Source: an uncultured delta proteobacterium (lineage in GTDB: Bacteria > Desulfobacterota > WTBG01 > CAIYCZ01 > CAIRTM01). Taken from it: 64,000 nucleotides of DNA. The translations under genes were made by a program, and so were the position numbers. The notes below the pieces were generated by a model, which ran no database searches, was not told the origin of the DNA, and was given only the letters and a program-made list of their open reading frames with translations. Position 1 is the stretch's first letter. The number at the start of each line of letters is the position of its first letter. The DNA lies in contig CAIRTM010000091.1 of NCBI GenBank assembly GCA_903881505.1, positions 1-64,000 on the forward strand, written 5' to 3'. Positions 1 through 9,316 of the stretch are shown in pieces.

Positions 1-911
1 AGGCCCGTGAACTGGCGCAGGCGCGCGGCTGCCGGGTGGCCGCGGTGCTGGCCGGCAGCGGCATAAGCACGAGCGTACAGGCCCTGATACAGGCCGGGGC
101 AGATGCAGTCTATGTGGCGGATGCGCCTTTTTTATACCCCTACCGCACCCGGCCGCATGAGCGCGTTATCGCCGCCCTGATTGAACAGCACAAGCCTGAG
201 ACCGTGCTGATCGGCGCGACCTGCATGGGCCGCGACCTGGCGCCCCGGCTGGCAAACCGCTTCAAGACCGGACTGACCGCCGACTGCACCGGCCTTGTGA
301 TCGATTCGCAGGACGGCTGCCTGCTGCAGACCCGTCCGGCGTTCGGCGGCAATATCATGGCGACCATTGTCACCAGCCATCACCGCCCGCAGATGGCGAC
401 CGTGCGGCCCGGTGTGATGCAGGCTGTCCATGATGCAGGGCGCACCGGAAAAATTGTGCCGGTCGAAGCTGCCGCGGATGCGACCGACGACTGCGTGCAG
501 GTCCTGCAGGCGGTCGCAAAGCCCTGCAGCGGCGTACAGCTTGAAAAGGCCCCGGTTATCGTTTCCGGCGGCCGCGGCCTGCAGGGCCCGGAAAATTTTA
601 AAATGCTCGGCGAACTGGCCGAACTTCTCAGCGGGCAGGTCGGCGCATCCCGGGCGGCCGTTGAACTGGGATGGATCGAGCACGCCCATCAGGTGGGCCA
701 GACCGGCAAGACGGTCAAGCCGCGCCTCTACATCGCCTGCGGCATATCCGGCGCAATCCAGCACCTGGCGGGCATGCAACAGGCCGACGTGATCGTGGCG
801 ATCAACCGCGACCCCTATGCGCCTATCCTGAAAATAGCGCATTTCGCCCTCATAGGCGACGTGCATAAAATCGTGCCGGAGCTGATCGCGCAGCTCAGGG
901 CGCAGCGCTGA
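1..911 (+). CDS. etfA: Electron transfer flavoprotein subunit alpha (5' truncated by window edge)
   Basis: Frame is open from base 3 (ARELAQARGCRVAAVLAGSG...). C-terminal FAD-binding signature VIVSGGRGLQGPENF...AAVELGWIEHAHQVGQTGKTVKPRLYIACGISGAIQHLAGM...INRDPYAPI is typical of EtfA. Confidence 0.95.
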   Translation, partial: ARELAQARGCRVAAVLAGSGISTSVQALIQAGADAVYVADAPFLYPYRTRPHERVIAALIEQHKPETVLIGATCMGRDLAPRLANRFKTGLTADCTGLVIDSQDGCLLQTRPAFGGNIMATIVTSHHRPQMATVRPGVMQAVHDAGRTGKIVPVEAAADATDDCVQVLQAVAKPCSGVQLEKAPVIVSGGRGLQGPENFKMLGELAELLSGQVGASRAAVELGWIEHAHQVGQTGKTVKPRLYIACGISGAIQHLAGMQQADVIVAINRDPYAPILKIAHFALIGDVHKIVPELIAQLRAQR

Positions 912-1047
912 GAACGGCCGGGCGCCGCTGCTGGCTGGAGCCTGCGAAGGCGCTCCGGCATGGCTATGTGTGCAGACCGCGGCTCTGTATGCGCAGCTGG
1001 CGCGGGTAGCATAATCTCTTAATCATCCCTGTGCGCGGGCAATACTC

Positions 1048-3303
1048 TTGACCAGGCAGACCCGTCTTCCTTTCAAGTTCATCAGGCGCTCCGGCCTTTG
1101 CGCGGCAGCGCTCGTTGCCGTTTTTTTTGTGCAGGGCGCGCGCGCCGAGAGCCCGCAGTGGCTCACCCGGCCGCTGCCCGCGCAGGCAGCCCGGGGCCGT
1201 GTGGTCTGGCTGGCGGTCGATCCGGGCGGATATGTGTGGTTCGGCCTTGCAGCGGCTGCAGATGCCGGCGGTGTCACGCTGGGCGTGCTTGACACCATGG
1301 GTGAGTACATATTCCCGCTCGCGGGGACCCGTCCGGGATCAGGCACGGCACTTGCGTTTGAGACGGTAAGCGATCCGGCCCCTGAGGCCGGATCGCTGTG
1401 GATCGGCACCGCCAGCGGCCTGCTGGTCGTTGAACGCAGCGGCCGCACAACCGAACTGACATCCGGCAACAGCTCCCTGCCCGCGGGCAGCGTGCGGACG
1501 ATTTACTGCGGCCGCGATAACACGAAGTGGATTGCCGTCAGCGGCAGCGGCGTGGCCTGCGTTGACGCGGGCTTTAACTGGGCATTCTATGGCCGCGCGT
1601 CGGGCCTTGGCAGCGATGATATTGAAACCATCGCCGAAGACCGTCAGGGAAATCTCTGGTTCGGCTCAAGCAGCCAGGGCGCAAGCCGCCTTGACCGGCA
1701 GGGCGGCTGGCTGCAGTTCACCTCATCCAATTCAGGCCTGATCAGCAACCGGGTTATGCGCATTGTGGAGGAATCACCGGGCCGGCTCTGGTTTTTGACC
1801 CCGGACGGTGTCAGCGTTTTTGACGGCAGGAACTGGATGTCCTACACCGGCCGCAACAGCCCGCTGGGAGGCTTTGCGGCAACCTCCCTGGTTATAGACG
1901 GTAGCGGCAGCAAATGGATCGGCACGAACGGGGCCGGCCTGCTGAAACTCGACAGCTTCGGCCGCTGGACCGACTACACGACTGCCGCCGGGCTGCCTGA
2001 TAACCGCATCGACGCCCTGACAGTTGATGACCGCGGAGTTCTGTGGATTGCAACGCCCGCGGGCATAACAGGGATGGGACCGGGAACCGGCGCTGCCGCA
2101 ATGACTGCCGGGCCGGGAGAACGTGTTGAGGGCGTGGGGCGTGCCAGTCCGTTCGAACAGGCCCTGCTGTGGCAGGCCGAAGGCACGCCTGAGCGCAGCG
2201 TGGAGCTCGGCTGGGCGCTGCCGTCGCTGCCGTTCGGGGGCAGGGCCTGGTATTACGGCGCACTGTGGGCCGGCGCTGATTTTAATTTTGATGCGATTGA
2301 TTATGCGCTGCGAGTCGAGCGCACGGGCGCGCAGCGCCTGCTGCTCAACGGGACTTTTGCGCAGGCGCTGCTGTTCGTTCAGGGAGCTGTGGCGGCGCCT
2401 GACGGTTCCCCGGCGCAGAGCGGGCGCATGAGCCCTTTCCCGGAGCGGCTGCCGGGCGATGTTGCCGGCTGCACGGGGCCGGGCGCACAAATTCCTGCCG
2501 ATGATCCTGTGGTTGCCGGGCTGGCAGCCGGACTGGTGCGGCCGGAATCCAAAAGCGACATGTACGCCGTTCTGCGCGATATCGTGTATTCCGCTCCTGT
2601 GCAGAGCCTGCAGATCGAAACAGCTGCCGGCAGCGGCGCTGCCGGAGCTCTTGATGCGCTGCGCTCGGGGAAAGGCGACCGGCAGGCCAGGGCGCGGCTG
2701 CTGTGTGCTCTCCTGCGAGCCGCGGGCCTGCCCGCGCGGCTGGTGTTGGACATAAACGAAGGGGTGTGGTGCCAGGCCTGGGTTGCGAACCGCGGCTGGA
2801 TTTCAATCGAAAGCACCTTCCCGGTGTTCGATTATATCAGGCCGGTCCGGACAGGCCTGCCCAAAAAACTGTCCCCGTCCGAACATGCTGTCGCCTGCCT
2901 GTCGGGCAGGGATGACACGCCGGGCGCGCTTTCCTGGGACACGGGCCTGAGCGCTTCGAAACGCGCCGTGCCGGCCGATGAGCTGAAGCAGCCCGGCCGC
3001 CTGCGCGACGCGCGCATGCTGATCGCCCCGGTCTATGAAGACGCGGCAACGCCCGCAGCTGGAAAAATTCCGCTTGCCGACGGCATCGTTTTGCATGCCC
3101 GTCAGCGCGGCGCCGCAGTCCAGATGGTGTTCGAGGACGTGCAGGGCCGCGAGCTGCACGCGTTCACGCCCGCCCTTGACGGTCTGTCAAGCGCGCTCAA
3201 CGTGAACGACCGGCTTTTGTGGCGCTTTATCGCCCGCAGGCTCGGCTCCCTGCTGGTTATTGAAAACATAGAATGTAAAGAATACCGGGCCGGTCAGCAG
3301 TAG
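1048..3303 (+). CDS. Two-component-regulator-type beta-propeller protein with C-terminal transglutaminase-like domain
   Basis: Repeated propeller motifs (GSLWIGTASGLLVVE, NTKWIAVSGSGVACVD, GNLWFGSSSQGASRLD, SKWIGTNGAGLLKLD, GVLWIATPAGI) followed by RARLLCALLRAAGLPARLVLDINEGVWCQAWVANRGWISIEST. TTG start at 1048 is uncertain. Confidence 0.75.
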   Translation: MTRQTRLPFKFIRRSGLCAAALVAVFFVQGARAESPQWLTRPLPAQAARGRVVWLAVDPGGYVWFGLAAAADAGGVTLGVLDTMGEYIFPLAGTRPGSGTALAFETVSDPAPEAGSLWIGTASGLLVVERSGRTTELTSGNSSLPAGSVRTIYCGRDNTKWIAVSGSGVACVDAGFNWAFYGRASGLGSDDIETIAEDRQGNLWFGSSSQGASRLDRQGGWLQFTSSNSGLISNRVMRIVEESPGRLWFLTPDGVSVFDGRNWMSYTGRNSPLGGFAATSLVIDGSGSKWIGTNGAGLLKLDSFGRWTDYTTAAGLPDNRIDALTVDDRGVLWIATPAGITGMGPGTGAAAMTAGPGERVEGVGRASPFEQALLWQAEGTPERSVELGWALPSLPFGGRAWYYGALWAGADFNFDAIDYALRVERTGAQRLLLNGTFAQALLFVQGAVAAPDGSPAQSGRMSPFPERLPGDVAGCTGPGAQIPADDPVVAGLAAGLVRPESKSDMYAVLRDIVYSAPVQSLQIETAAGSGAAGALDALRSGKGDRQARARLLCALLRAAGLPARLVLDINEGVWCQAWVANRGWISIESTFPVFDYIRPVRTGLPKKLSPSEHAVACLSGRDDTPGALSWDTGLSASKRAVPADELKQPGRLRDARMLIAPVYEDAATPAAGKIPLADGIVLHARQRGAAVQMVFEDVQGRELHAFTPALDGLSSALNVNDRLLWRFIARRLGSLLVIENIECKEYRAGQQ

Positions 3304-3320
3304 GGGCAGGCCCCTGTGCC
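3302..3320. repeat. Dispersed short repeat copy A (aggggcaggcccctgtgcc)
   Basis: 19-nt exact match to 9340-9358; abuts the stop codon of the propeller gene. Confidence 0.75.
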
Positions 3321-3439
3321 GTGCACGCCGGTGCAGAGTCAAAAAAATAAGGCGTTCAAGGTTCAAAAAATCGCTATCGGGATCGGTATAGAACTCGGTT
3401 TCCGAACGGTAGCGAAAAATTTTTACCCCTGTGCTGAAG

Positions 3440-3550
3440 GGGTTGTAAAAAGTCGTCACACCGGCGGAGGCCGGTGTCCAGTGTCGTTACGGTCATCCAA
3501 AACTCCGGCTTCCGCCGGAATGACGAAAACTAAACACAGGTGTTTCTCAA
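3440..3550. repeat. Dispersed palindromic repeat (CCGGCGGAGGCCGG / CCGGCTTCCGCCGGAATGA type)
   Basis: gtcacaccggcggaggccggtgtccag ... ctccggcttccgccggaatgacgaaa: inverted pair. Its translation (RHTGGGRCPV...TPASAGMTK) is a typical spurious peptide from this kind of intergenic repeat. Confidence 0.75.
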
Positions 3551-3576
3551 CACCCTGTCATGCGGGGAGGGGCGCA

Positions 3577-6033
3577 ATGCTGCGACGGCCGTCTGCCGTG
3601 CTCGCGCTTGCTTACGGCGCGGGCATTTTCATTGAACGCTATTACCCCGTATCCAGCCGGGCTCTCCTTGGAGCAGGCGCAGGCGCGCTTGTTCTGGCGC
3701 TTGCCTGCGTGTGCCTGCGCCGCGCAACCACAGGCGCGGCTGCGGTTGTACTGCTCGCCGCTGTCCTGGGCGGCCTTGCCTACGCGCCCTTCCACGATCT
3801 GCCCGCATCCGTCAAACAGCTTGAGGCCTGGCTGCACAGGCCCGTTTTCGTCGAAGCCGGGGTCAGGCGCGTTGAACCGCTTGCCTCAGGCGCGCTCAGG
3901 CTGACGCTCGACTATGACAGCATTGAAACCGCTGATGAACAGCTTGCGTGCAGCGGCCGCATGCAGGCAACCCTGCAAAAAGCTTCCCGTGAGTACCGCT
4001 ACGGACAGCGCCTGCGCTTGAGCTGCCGTTTGCGGCGCCCGCGCAATTTCAACAACCCGGGCGGCTTCGATTATGAGCGCTTTCTGGCGCATCGCGCCAT
4101 ATACGTCACCGCCTTCCTGGCCGATGACCGCGGCGTCATCGTACTGCGCGAAAAAGCAGGGCGGCATTTGCTGCGCGGCCTTGAGCGCTATCGCTCCGCG
4201 CTGCGCCGCCTGATCTGCGAACATCTTGATGCGCCTGAGCGCGACCTTGTGCTGGCGCTTCTGCTGGGTGAAAAACAAACTCTGGATGCGCAGATTAAAG
4301 ACCGGTTTGCCCGTTTGGGCGTCGCGCATCTGCTGGCGATTTCAGGGCTGCACATCGGCATCGTGTACGGCCTGGCGTTCGCGCTGGCCTGCTTTCTGCT
4401 GCGGCGGCTCCCGCGTCTGTTTCTCTATGTCGTTCTCTGGAAGGCGGCTGCCGTGCTTGCGCTCGTGCCGGTTGCCGTATACTGTTGCATCGCCGGCCTT
4501 CAGATTCCCACCCTGCGCTCCGGTATCATGATAGCGGCCTGTATCGCCTGCCTGCTGATGAACCGGCGCCAGGACGCCCTCAACGCACTCGGCCTGGCCT
4601 GTGCTGCCATCCTCGTATGGATGCCGGTCTCGCTGTTTGAAATTTCATTTCAGCTCTCGTTCGGGGCGGTTCTGTTCCTCATTCTGTACGCAGCACCCGC
4701 GCAGAAGCTGATTTCGCTCATCGAGGGGGCTGATGCCGGGCGCAGCCGGCCTGCGGCGCTGCGGATGTTCCGGTTCCTGGCCGGAACCCTGGCTGCGTCG
4801 GTGATTGCCTCCGCTGCCACCGCGCCGCTCACTGCCCTGTATTTCCAGCAGCTTTCCCTTGCAGGCATACTTTCCAACTGTATTCTGATTCCCGCGATCG
4901 GGTTCGGTGCCGTGCCCTGCGCGCTTGGGGCGGCCGTGCTGCTTCCGCTGAGCGAAACCGCCTCAGCCGGGCTTTTGCACACAGCTGCGCTCATCCTGGA
5001 TCAGTCCCTGGTGTGGATCGGCTGCTGGTCTGAGATTCCCATGGTATGCGCACGGGTCGCGCCGCCTTCGGCTGGGGCAATGGCCGCCTGTTACGCAGCG
5101 CTGACGCTTGTGCCGCTGTGCCTGCGCAAGCGCCGCATTGCGTGCGCCTGCCTTCTGTGCGCTGCGGCTGTCGCGCTGTGGCTGTGGCCGCAGGACAGCC
5201 GGCATGAAGGCTGCCTGCGCGTAACATTTCTGGATGTGGGCCACGGCGATGCGGCCGTCATTGAGTTTCCGCAGGGCCGCGTCATGCTGATCGACAGCGG
5301 GGGGGTGCGCTCGGACCGGTTTGACACGGGCGAGTCGATTGTCGTGCCGGCCCTGCACGCGATGGGTGTCCTGGATATTGCGTGGCTGGTGATCAGCCAT
5401 GCGCATCATGATCACATGGCAGGAATGCCGGCGGTTATGGCGGCTTTTAAGGCCGCGGAATTGTGGGTGCCTTCAGACGACTGTCGAGACCCCTTTTTCA
5501 CATCGATTATCCATGATGCCCGCAGGAAGGGTGTCGCCGTCCGGGCCCTCAACAGCGCATCGCAACCGGTCATTATTGACGGCGCACGGGTTGAGTTTTT
5601 GAGCCCTGATCCTTCCCGGGCGGGCGGTGCCCGGGCGTACAATGACGTAAATGACAGCTCCCTTGTCATCAAAATCAGCTACGGCGCTCATGCGTTTCTG
5701 TTTGCCGGCGATATCGGGGCGCGGCAGGAGCAGGCATTGCTGGGAAAACCCGCCGATCTGAGGGCGCAGGTGCTCAAGGTTGCGCATCACGGCAAGCGCG
5801 GATCGAGCACGCCCGTGTTTCTGGATGCGGTGGAGCCTGAATGTGCGGTCTTCAGCTGCCGCCCCTCTGCCGGTCACGACCTGCCCGGCGATGTTGTGGC
5901 CCGCTACCGGGAGCGCTCTGTCCTGCAGCTGCGCACCGATGCGCACGGCGCCATCCGTTTCATCAGCGACGGCGGCCGCCTTGAAATACATACGTTTCTG
6001 CCGCACGGAAAATTTACCGCGGTCCGGCATTAA
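3577..6033 (+). CDS. comEC: DNA internalization-related competence protein ComEC/Rec2
   Basis: Competence domain (HLLAISGLHIGIVYGLAFA), multiple TMs and C-terminal metallo-beta-lactamase domain (FLDVGHGDAAVIEFP...LVISHAHHDHMAGMPA...KVAHHGKRGSS). ATG at 3577 preceded by ggggagg; ORF upstream of it is repeat-derived. Confidence 0.93.
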   Translation: MLRRPSAVLALAYGAGIFIERYYPVSSRALLGAGAGALVLALACVCLRRATTGAAAVVLLAAVLGGLAYAPFHDLPASVKQLEAWLHRPVFVEAGVRRVEPLASGALRLTLDYDSIETADEQLACSGRMQATLQKASREYRYGQRLRLSCRLRRPRNFNNPGGFDYERFLAHRAIYVTAFLADDRGVIVLREKAGRHLLRGLERYRSALRRLICEHLDAPERDLVLALLLGEKQTLDAQIKDRFARLGVAHLLAISGLHIGIVYGLAFALACFLLRRLPRLFLYVVLWKAAAVLALVPVAVYCCIAGLQIPTLRSGIMIAACIACLLMNRRQDALNALGLACAAILVWMPVSLFEISFQLSFGAVLFLILYAAPAQKLISLIEGADAGRSRPAALRMFRFLAGTLAASVIASAATAPLTALYFQQLSLAGILSNCILIPAIGFGAVPCALGAAVLLPLSETASAGLLHTAALILDQSLVWIGCWSEIPMVCARVAPPSAGAMAACYAALTLVPLCLRKRRIACACLLCAAAVALWLWPQDSRHEGCLRVTFLDVGHGDAAVIEFPQGRVMLIDSGGVRSDRFDTGESIVVPALHAMGVLDIAWLVISHAHHDHMAGMPAVMAAFKAAELWVPSDDCRDPFFTSIIHDARRKGVAVRALNSASQPVIIDGARVEFLSPDPSRAGGARAYNDVNDSSLVIKISYGAHAFLFAGDIGARQEQALLGKPADLRAQVLKVAHHGKRGSSTPVFLDAVEPECAVFSCRPSAGHDLPGDVVARYRERSVLQLRTDAHGAIRFISDGGRLEIHTFLPHGKFTAVRH

Positions 6034-6038
6034 TCCAT

Positions 6039-6068
6039 TTGACATTCCTTCAGTATTGTATTTACAAT
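6039..6068 (+). promoter_or_regulatory. Candidate sigma70 promoter TTGACA-N18-TACAAT
   Basis: ttgaca at 6039-6044 and tacaat at 6063-6068, about 40 nt upstream of the LysM gene start. Confidence 0.6.
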
Positions 6069-6109
6069 GAAACCATGGCTGAGAAAATGTTTTCGAAAGA
6101 AGCCCTTGT

Positions 6110-7195
6110 ATGAAAAAACATGGACGGCACGCCCTGCGCGTTGTTGTTGGCACTGTGCTGGCCTGCGGCCTGCTGAGCTGCCGCAGCATCCCGCTGCGCG
6201 AGCTTGCAATCAACGATATCGACAACGCGGAACAGGCCCTGCAGCAGGCGCAAACCGCTGAAGCGCCTGTATATCTTCCGGAACAGTATCTGGAGGCCGG
6301 CATGCTTGTGCGCCGGGCCCGCAGCAGCCTGCAGGCCGAAGAGTACAGCCAGTCGCGCGATTTTTCACGGCGTTCCCGGGAGGCTGTCCAGCGGACCATG
6401 GAGGAGCTGGACAAGGAACGGCAGCGCGTAAAAGAGCTGGCCATGCGATTGCTGTTCAGCGCCAACCAGGCCTGGGACAGCTATGCCCAGAGCCCTGACA
6501 AGGAATACGCCAGCGATGAACTCATCGAGATCAGGCAGCTTCTGGACAGCGCGCAGGCAGATCTCAACACGCAAAAATATATGGACGGCCTGAAAAAAGT
6601 CCAGAAGGCGCACGGGAAAATAACCGGGCTGCCGGAGGCGATTGCACGGGGCCGGATCGTAAGGATGGAGCAGGAGAAAAAACGCCAGAAGGCCCAGAAA
6701 ACCGGCGAGGAAATCATCGCCGAGGCCAACCGTACGGCCGAAGAAATTATCAAGGCCGCCCGCGCCCAGCGCGACCAGCTGCTGGCTGAAACCGCGGAGC
6801 TTGCCGCGTATGCGCGCCGCGTTGAATTCGAGCGCATGTTTCCATCGACCTACAAGGTCGCCAGCGGCGAAACCCTGCTCGATATCGCCAAGCGGCATGA
6901 GATATTTAACGACAAATTCATGTGGCCGCTGCTGTACAAGGCCAACCGCGACCAGATCCGCGATCCCAAGGTCGTGTTCCCGGGCCAGATGCTCACGGTC
7001 CCGCGAGATATCACCTATGAGGAAGTTATAGAGGCCCGCAAAATGGCGGAAGCTCCGCCGCCGTATGATCCCCCCGAAACCGCCTATACCCCCGCGGTGT
7101 ATCAGCGCTACATGCAGATCCTGCCCCCCGAGCAGGCTGTGTCTGAAGTGCCCGGGCTGCCCGAACCCGTGCCCGCGCCCCTTCCCCTGAACTGA
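6110..7195 (+). CDS. LysM-domain lipoprotein with coiled-coil region
   Basis: Lipobox-like leader VLACGLLSC; long charged helical region; C-terminal LysM (YKVASGETLLDIAKRHEIFNDKFMWPLLYKANRDQIRDPKVVFPGQMLTVP). Confidence 0.85.
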   Translation: MKKHGRHALRVVVGTVLACGLLSCRSIPLRELAINDIDNAEQALQQAQTAEAPVYLPEQYLEAGMLVRRARSSLQAEEYSQSRDFSRRSREAVQRTMEELDKERQRVKELAMRLLFSANQAWDSYAQSPDKEYASDELIEIRQLLDSAQADLNTQKYMDGLKKVQKAHGKITGLPEAIARGRIVRMEQEKKRQKAQKTGEEIIAEANRTAEEIIKAARAQRDQLLAETAELAAYARRVEFERMFPSTYKVASGETLLDIAKRHEIFNDKFMWPLLYKANRDQIRDPKVVFPGQMLTVPRDITYEEVIEARKMAEAPPPYDPPETAYTPAVYQRYMQILPPEQAVSEVPGLPEPVPAPLPLN

Positions 7196-7213
7196 ATCCT
7201 GACATCACCGGCG

Positions 7214-7233
7214 CGGCCGTCCCCGGCCGTTTT
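7214..7233 (+). terminator. Candidate intrinsic terminator
   Basis: Short GC stem cggcc...ggccg followed by tttt, directly after the LysM gene. Confidence 0.4.
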
Positions 7234-7238
7234 CCATT

Positions 7239-8297
7239 CTATCGGGGCGCGTCCCCGCCGGCGCTGCGGCCGAGCTGGCCGCAGGCGGCCGCTATATCTG
7301 CGCCCTTGCTGCGCCTGATAGGGGCCGTGTAGTTGTTCGCAACGAGAATGCTTTGAAAGCCGGCAAGCCGCCGCTCCGCGGGAGCGCGCACATCGCTTCC
7401 CGAATGCTCGTTGAAGGGGATGAGGTTGATCTTGCAGCGCAGGCCCTTGAGCAGCCCTGCCAGGGCGCGTGCATGGCGGTCGCTGTCATTGACATCGCGC
7501 ATCAGGATATATTCAAAGGTAATGCGCTTGCGGGGCGGCAGCGGGTAGCCGCGCAGGGCCTCCAGCAGGATCGCAAGCGGATAGGTTCTATTGATCGGCA
7601 TCAGGGTGCTGCGAAGTTCATCATCAGGCGCGTTCAGCGAAACAGCCAGGTTCACGTCCGTGTCGCGGCCCAGCGCTGCGATTCCGGGCACAAGGCCGCA
7701 GGTTGAAACGGTTATCTTGCGATGCGAGTAGTTCAGGCCGTGTTCATCCTGCAGAATGCGTATGCTGGTGATCAGGTTGTCGTAATTGGCAAGCGGCTCC
7801 CCCATGCCCATGTAGACGATATTGGGCAGGCGCTCCGCCAGACCGTGCTCCCGGACGATCGCGAGGACCTGGCCCACTATCTCGCCGGGGCGCAGGTTGC
7901 GCACCAGGCCGAGCTGCCCGGTACAGCAGAAGCTGCACCCCATGGCGCAGCCGATCTGCGTCGAGATGCACAGGGTCAGGTGCCGGCGCTCGGGGATAAG
8001 CACGCTTTCTATGCCGTGCCCGTCGGCGGTCTTGAAAACATATTTGCGCGACCCGTCCTTTGAACTTTCAGTGCGGAAGGGTTCAAAGGCTCTGATGGCA
8101 AATGTTTCCTGCAGCTGTGCGCGCACGCTTTGAGGCAGGCTGGTCATCTGGTCAGAATTCGCGGCCTGTTTTTGATGCAGCCAGCTGAAAAGCTGGCGGG
8201 CGCGGAACGGCGGCAAACCCATCTGCTGCAGGGCTTCGCTCAGTTCCGGCAGGCTGTAGTCTCTTGGATCGTGCATGCAGCCGGGATCTTTCTTCAT
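7239..8297 (-). CDS. rlmN: 23S rRNA (adenine2503-C2)/tRNA methyltransferase RlmN
   Basis: CAMGCSFCCTGQLGLVRNLRPGEIVGQV, YMGMGEPLANYDN, ITVSTCGLVPGI, NLAVSLNAPDDELRSTLMPIN, NLIPFNEHSG. Confidence 0.96.
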   Translation of the reverse strand: MKKDPGCMHDPRDYSLPELSEALQQMGLPPFRARQLFSWLHQKQAANSDQMTSLPQSVRAQLQETFAIRAFEPFRTESSKDGSRKYVFKTADGHGIESVLIPERRHLTLCISTQIGCAMGCSFCCTGQLGLVRNLRPGEIVGQVLAIVREHGLAERLPNIVYMGMGEPLANYDNLITSIRILQDEHGLNYSHRKITVSTCGLVPGIAALGRDTDVNLAVSLNAPDDELRSTLMPINRTYPLAILLEALRGYPLPPRKRITFEYILMRDVNDSDRHARALAGLLKGLRCKINLIPFNEHSGSDVRAPAERRLAGFQSILVANNYTAPIRRSKGADIAAACGQLGRSAGGDAPR

Positions 8298-9316
8298 GGT
8301 TGACCGGGTGTGCGCTCGCGCAGCAGTTCTTCGTAGAGCCCGATATAGCCTCCGGTCATGCGCTGCAGGCTGAAGCGCTCCACAATGCGCTGCCGCGCGG
8401 CCGCTCCCATGGCGGCCCGTTGGCCGGGGCGTGCGCGCAGCTGCTGAATCGCGCGAGCAAACTCAGCGACGCTGTCCGGCGCGCACAAAAACCCGTGCTC
8501 TCCGCTGGAAACAAGCTCCGGCAGGGCCGAGCAGCGGGTGGATACAACCGGTTTCGCGCAGGCCATTGCCTCGGCCGCGCTCAGGCCGAAGCCCTCAAGG
8601 CGCGTGGGAAAAAGCAGCATGTCGCACAGATTGTAGATTTCCGGCAGCTGCGCCGGCGGAACCGACCCGAGGTTCAGGCAGTTTTCAACCGGCAGGGGCC
8701 TTGTCCCGCGCATGCCGCAGGTCAATATCAGCAGATGTCCGGGCCCCAGCGCGCGCATGATTTCCGGCAGCAGGTCGGCGCCCTTGCGCCTGATCGGGTT
8801 GCCGGTGAACAAAAGCACGGTCGTATCGGGCGCGATAGCGTATTTTTCGCGCGCCGCCGGGCCTGGCCTGAAAACATCCGTGTCAACGCCGTTATAGATC
8901 AGGCGCGCGTTATTGAATCCGAACACGCGGCCGAGTTCGCCCCGGGTATATTCGCTCGGGCATACAACGGCTGCGGCATGCCGCAGGGCGCGCCGCTCCC
9001 AGCGCCTGAGCAGCAGGTGGTAGATGCGCTGCGCGGGCGTGCGGTAGCCAAGCCCGTGATCATGCACCACGTGATGAAACGTGAACACAAAGGGCGTGCG
9101 CGAGGGATAATATCCGGTGAACGCATCGCCGTGCACGATGTCGGCGCCATTCGGACGGTCGGGGAACAGCATGCCCGCCTGCGGCAGCATGTCGACCCAG
9201 CGCGGCAGATAATCAACGCGCGCGCTGTGTCCCGCCCGGCCGAGCGCATCGGCAATGCCTGAGACAAGCACGTTGGCGCCGCCGCCCGAATCGGTGAGCC
9301 TGAAGTAAACGTTCAT
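8294..9316 (-). CDS. Glycosyltransferase family 4 (GT-B)
   Basis: VVCPSEYTRGELGRVFGF, LIYNGVDTDVFRPG, LLFTGNPIRRKGADLL, LEGFGLSAAEAMACAKPVVSTRCSALPELV. ATGA overlaps with both neighbours. Confidence 0.9.
   Translation of the reverse strand: MNVYFRLTDSGGGANVLVSGIADALGRAGHSARVDYLPRWVDMLPQAGMLFPDRPNGADIVHGDAFTGYYPSRTPFVFTFHHVVHDHGLGYRTPAQRIYHLLLRRWERRALRHAAAVVCPSEYTRGELGRVFGFNNARLIYNGVDTDVFRPGPAAREKYAIAPDTTVLLFTGNPIRRKGADLLPEIMRALGPGHLLILTCGMRGTRPLPVENCLNLGSVPPAQLPEIYNLCDMLLFPTRLEGFGLSAAEAMACAKPVVSTRCSALPELVSSGEHGFLCAPDSVAEFARAIQQLRARPGQRAAMGAAARQRIVERFSLQRMTGGYIGLYEELLRERTPGQP

Noticed and set aside
132-866. Long minus-strand ORF opposite etfA, and similar long antisense ORFs (e.g. 1774-2490, 8264-9262, 20553-21479, 47601-48290)
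   Set aside because: High-GC shadow ORFs opposite clearly recognisable genes; low-complexity or Arg/His/Ala-rich, no domain signatures.
3316-3576. N-terminal 87 codons of the comEC ORF in the track
   Set aside because: Encoded by intergenic repeats (RHTGGGRCP...TPASAGMTK); the real start with a ribosome-binding site is most likely 3577.
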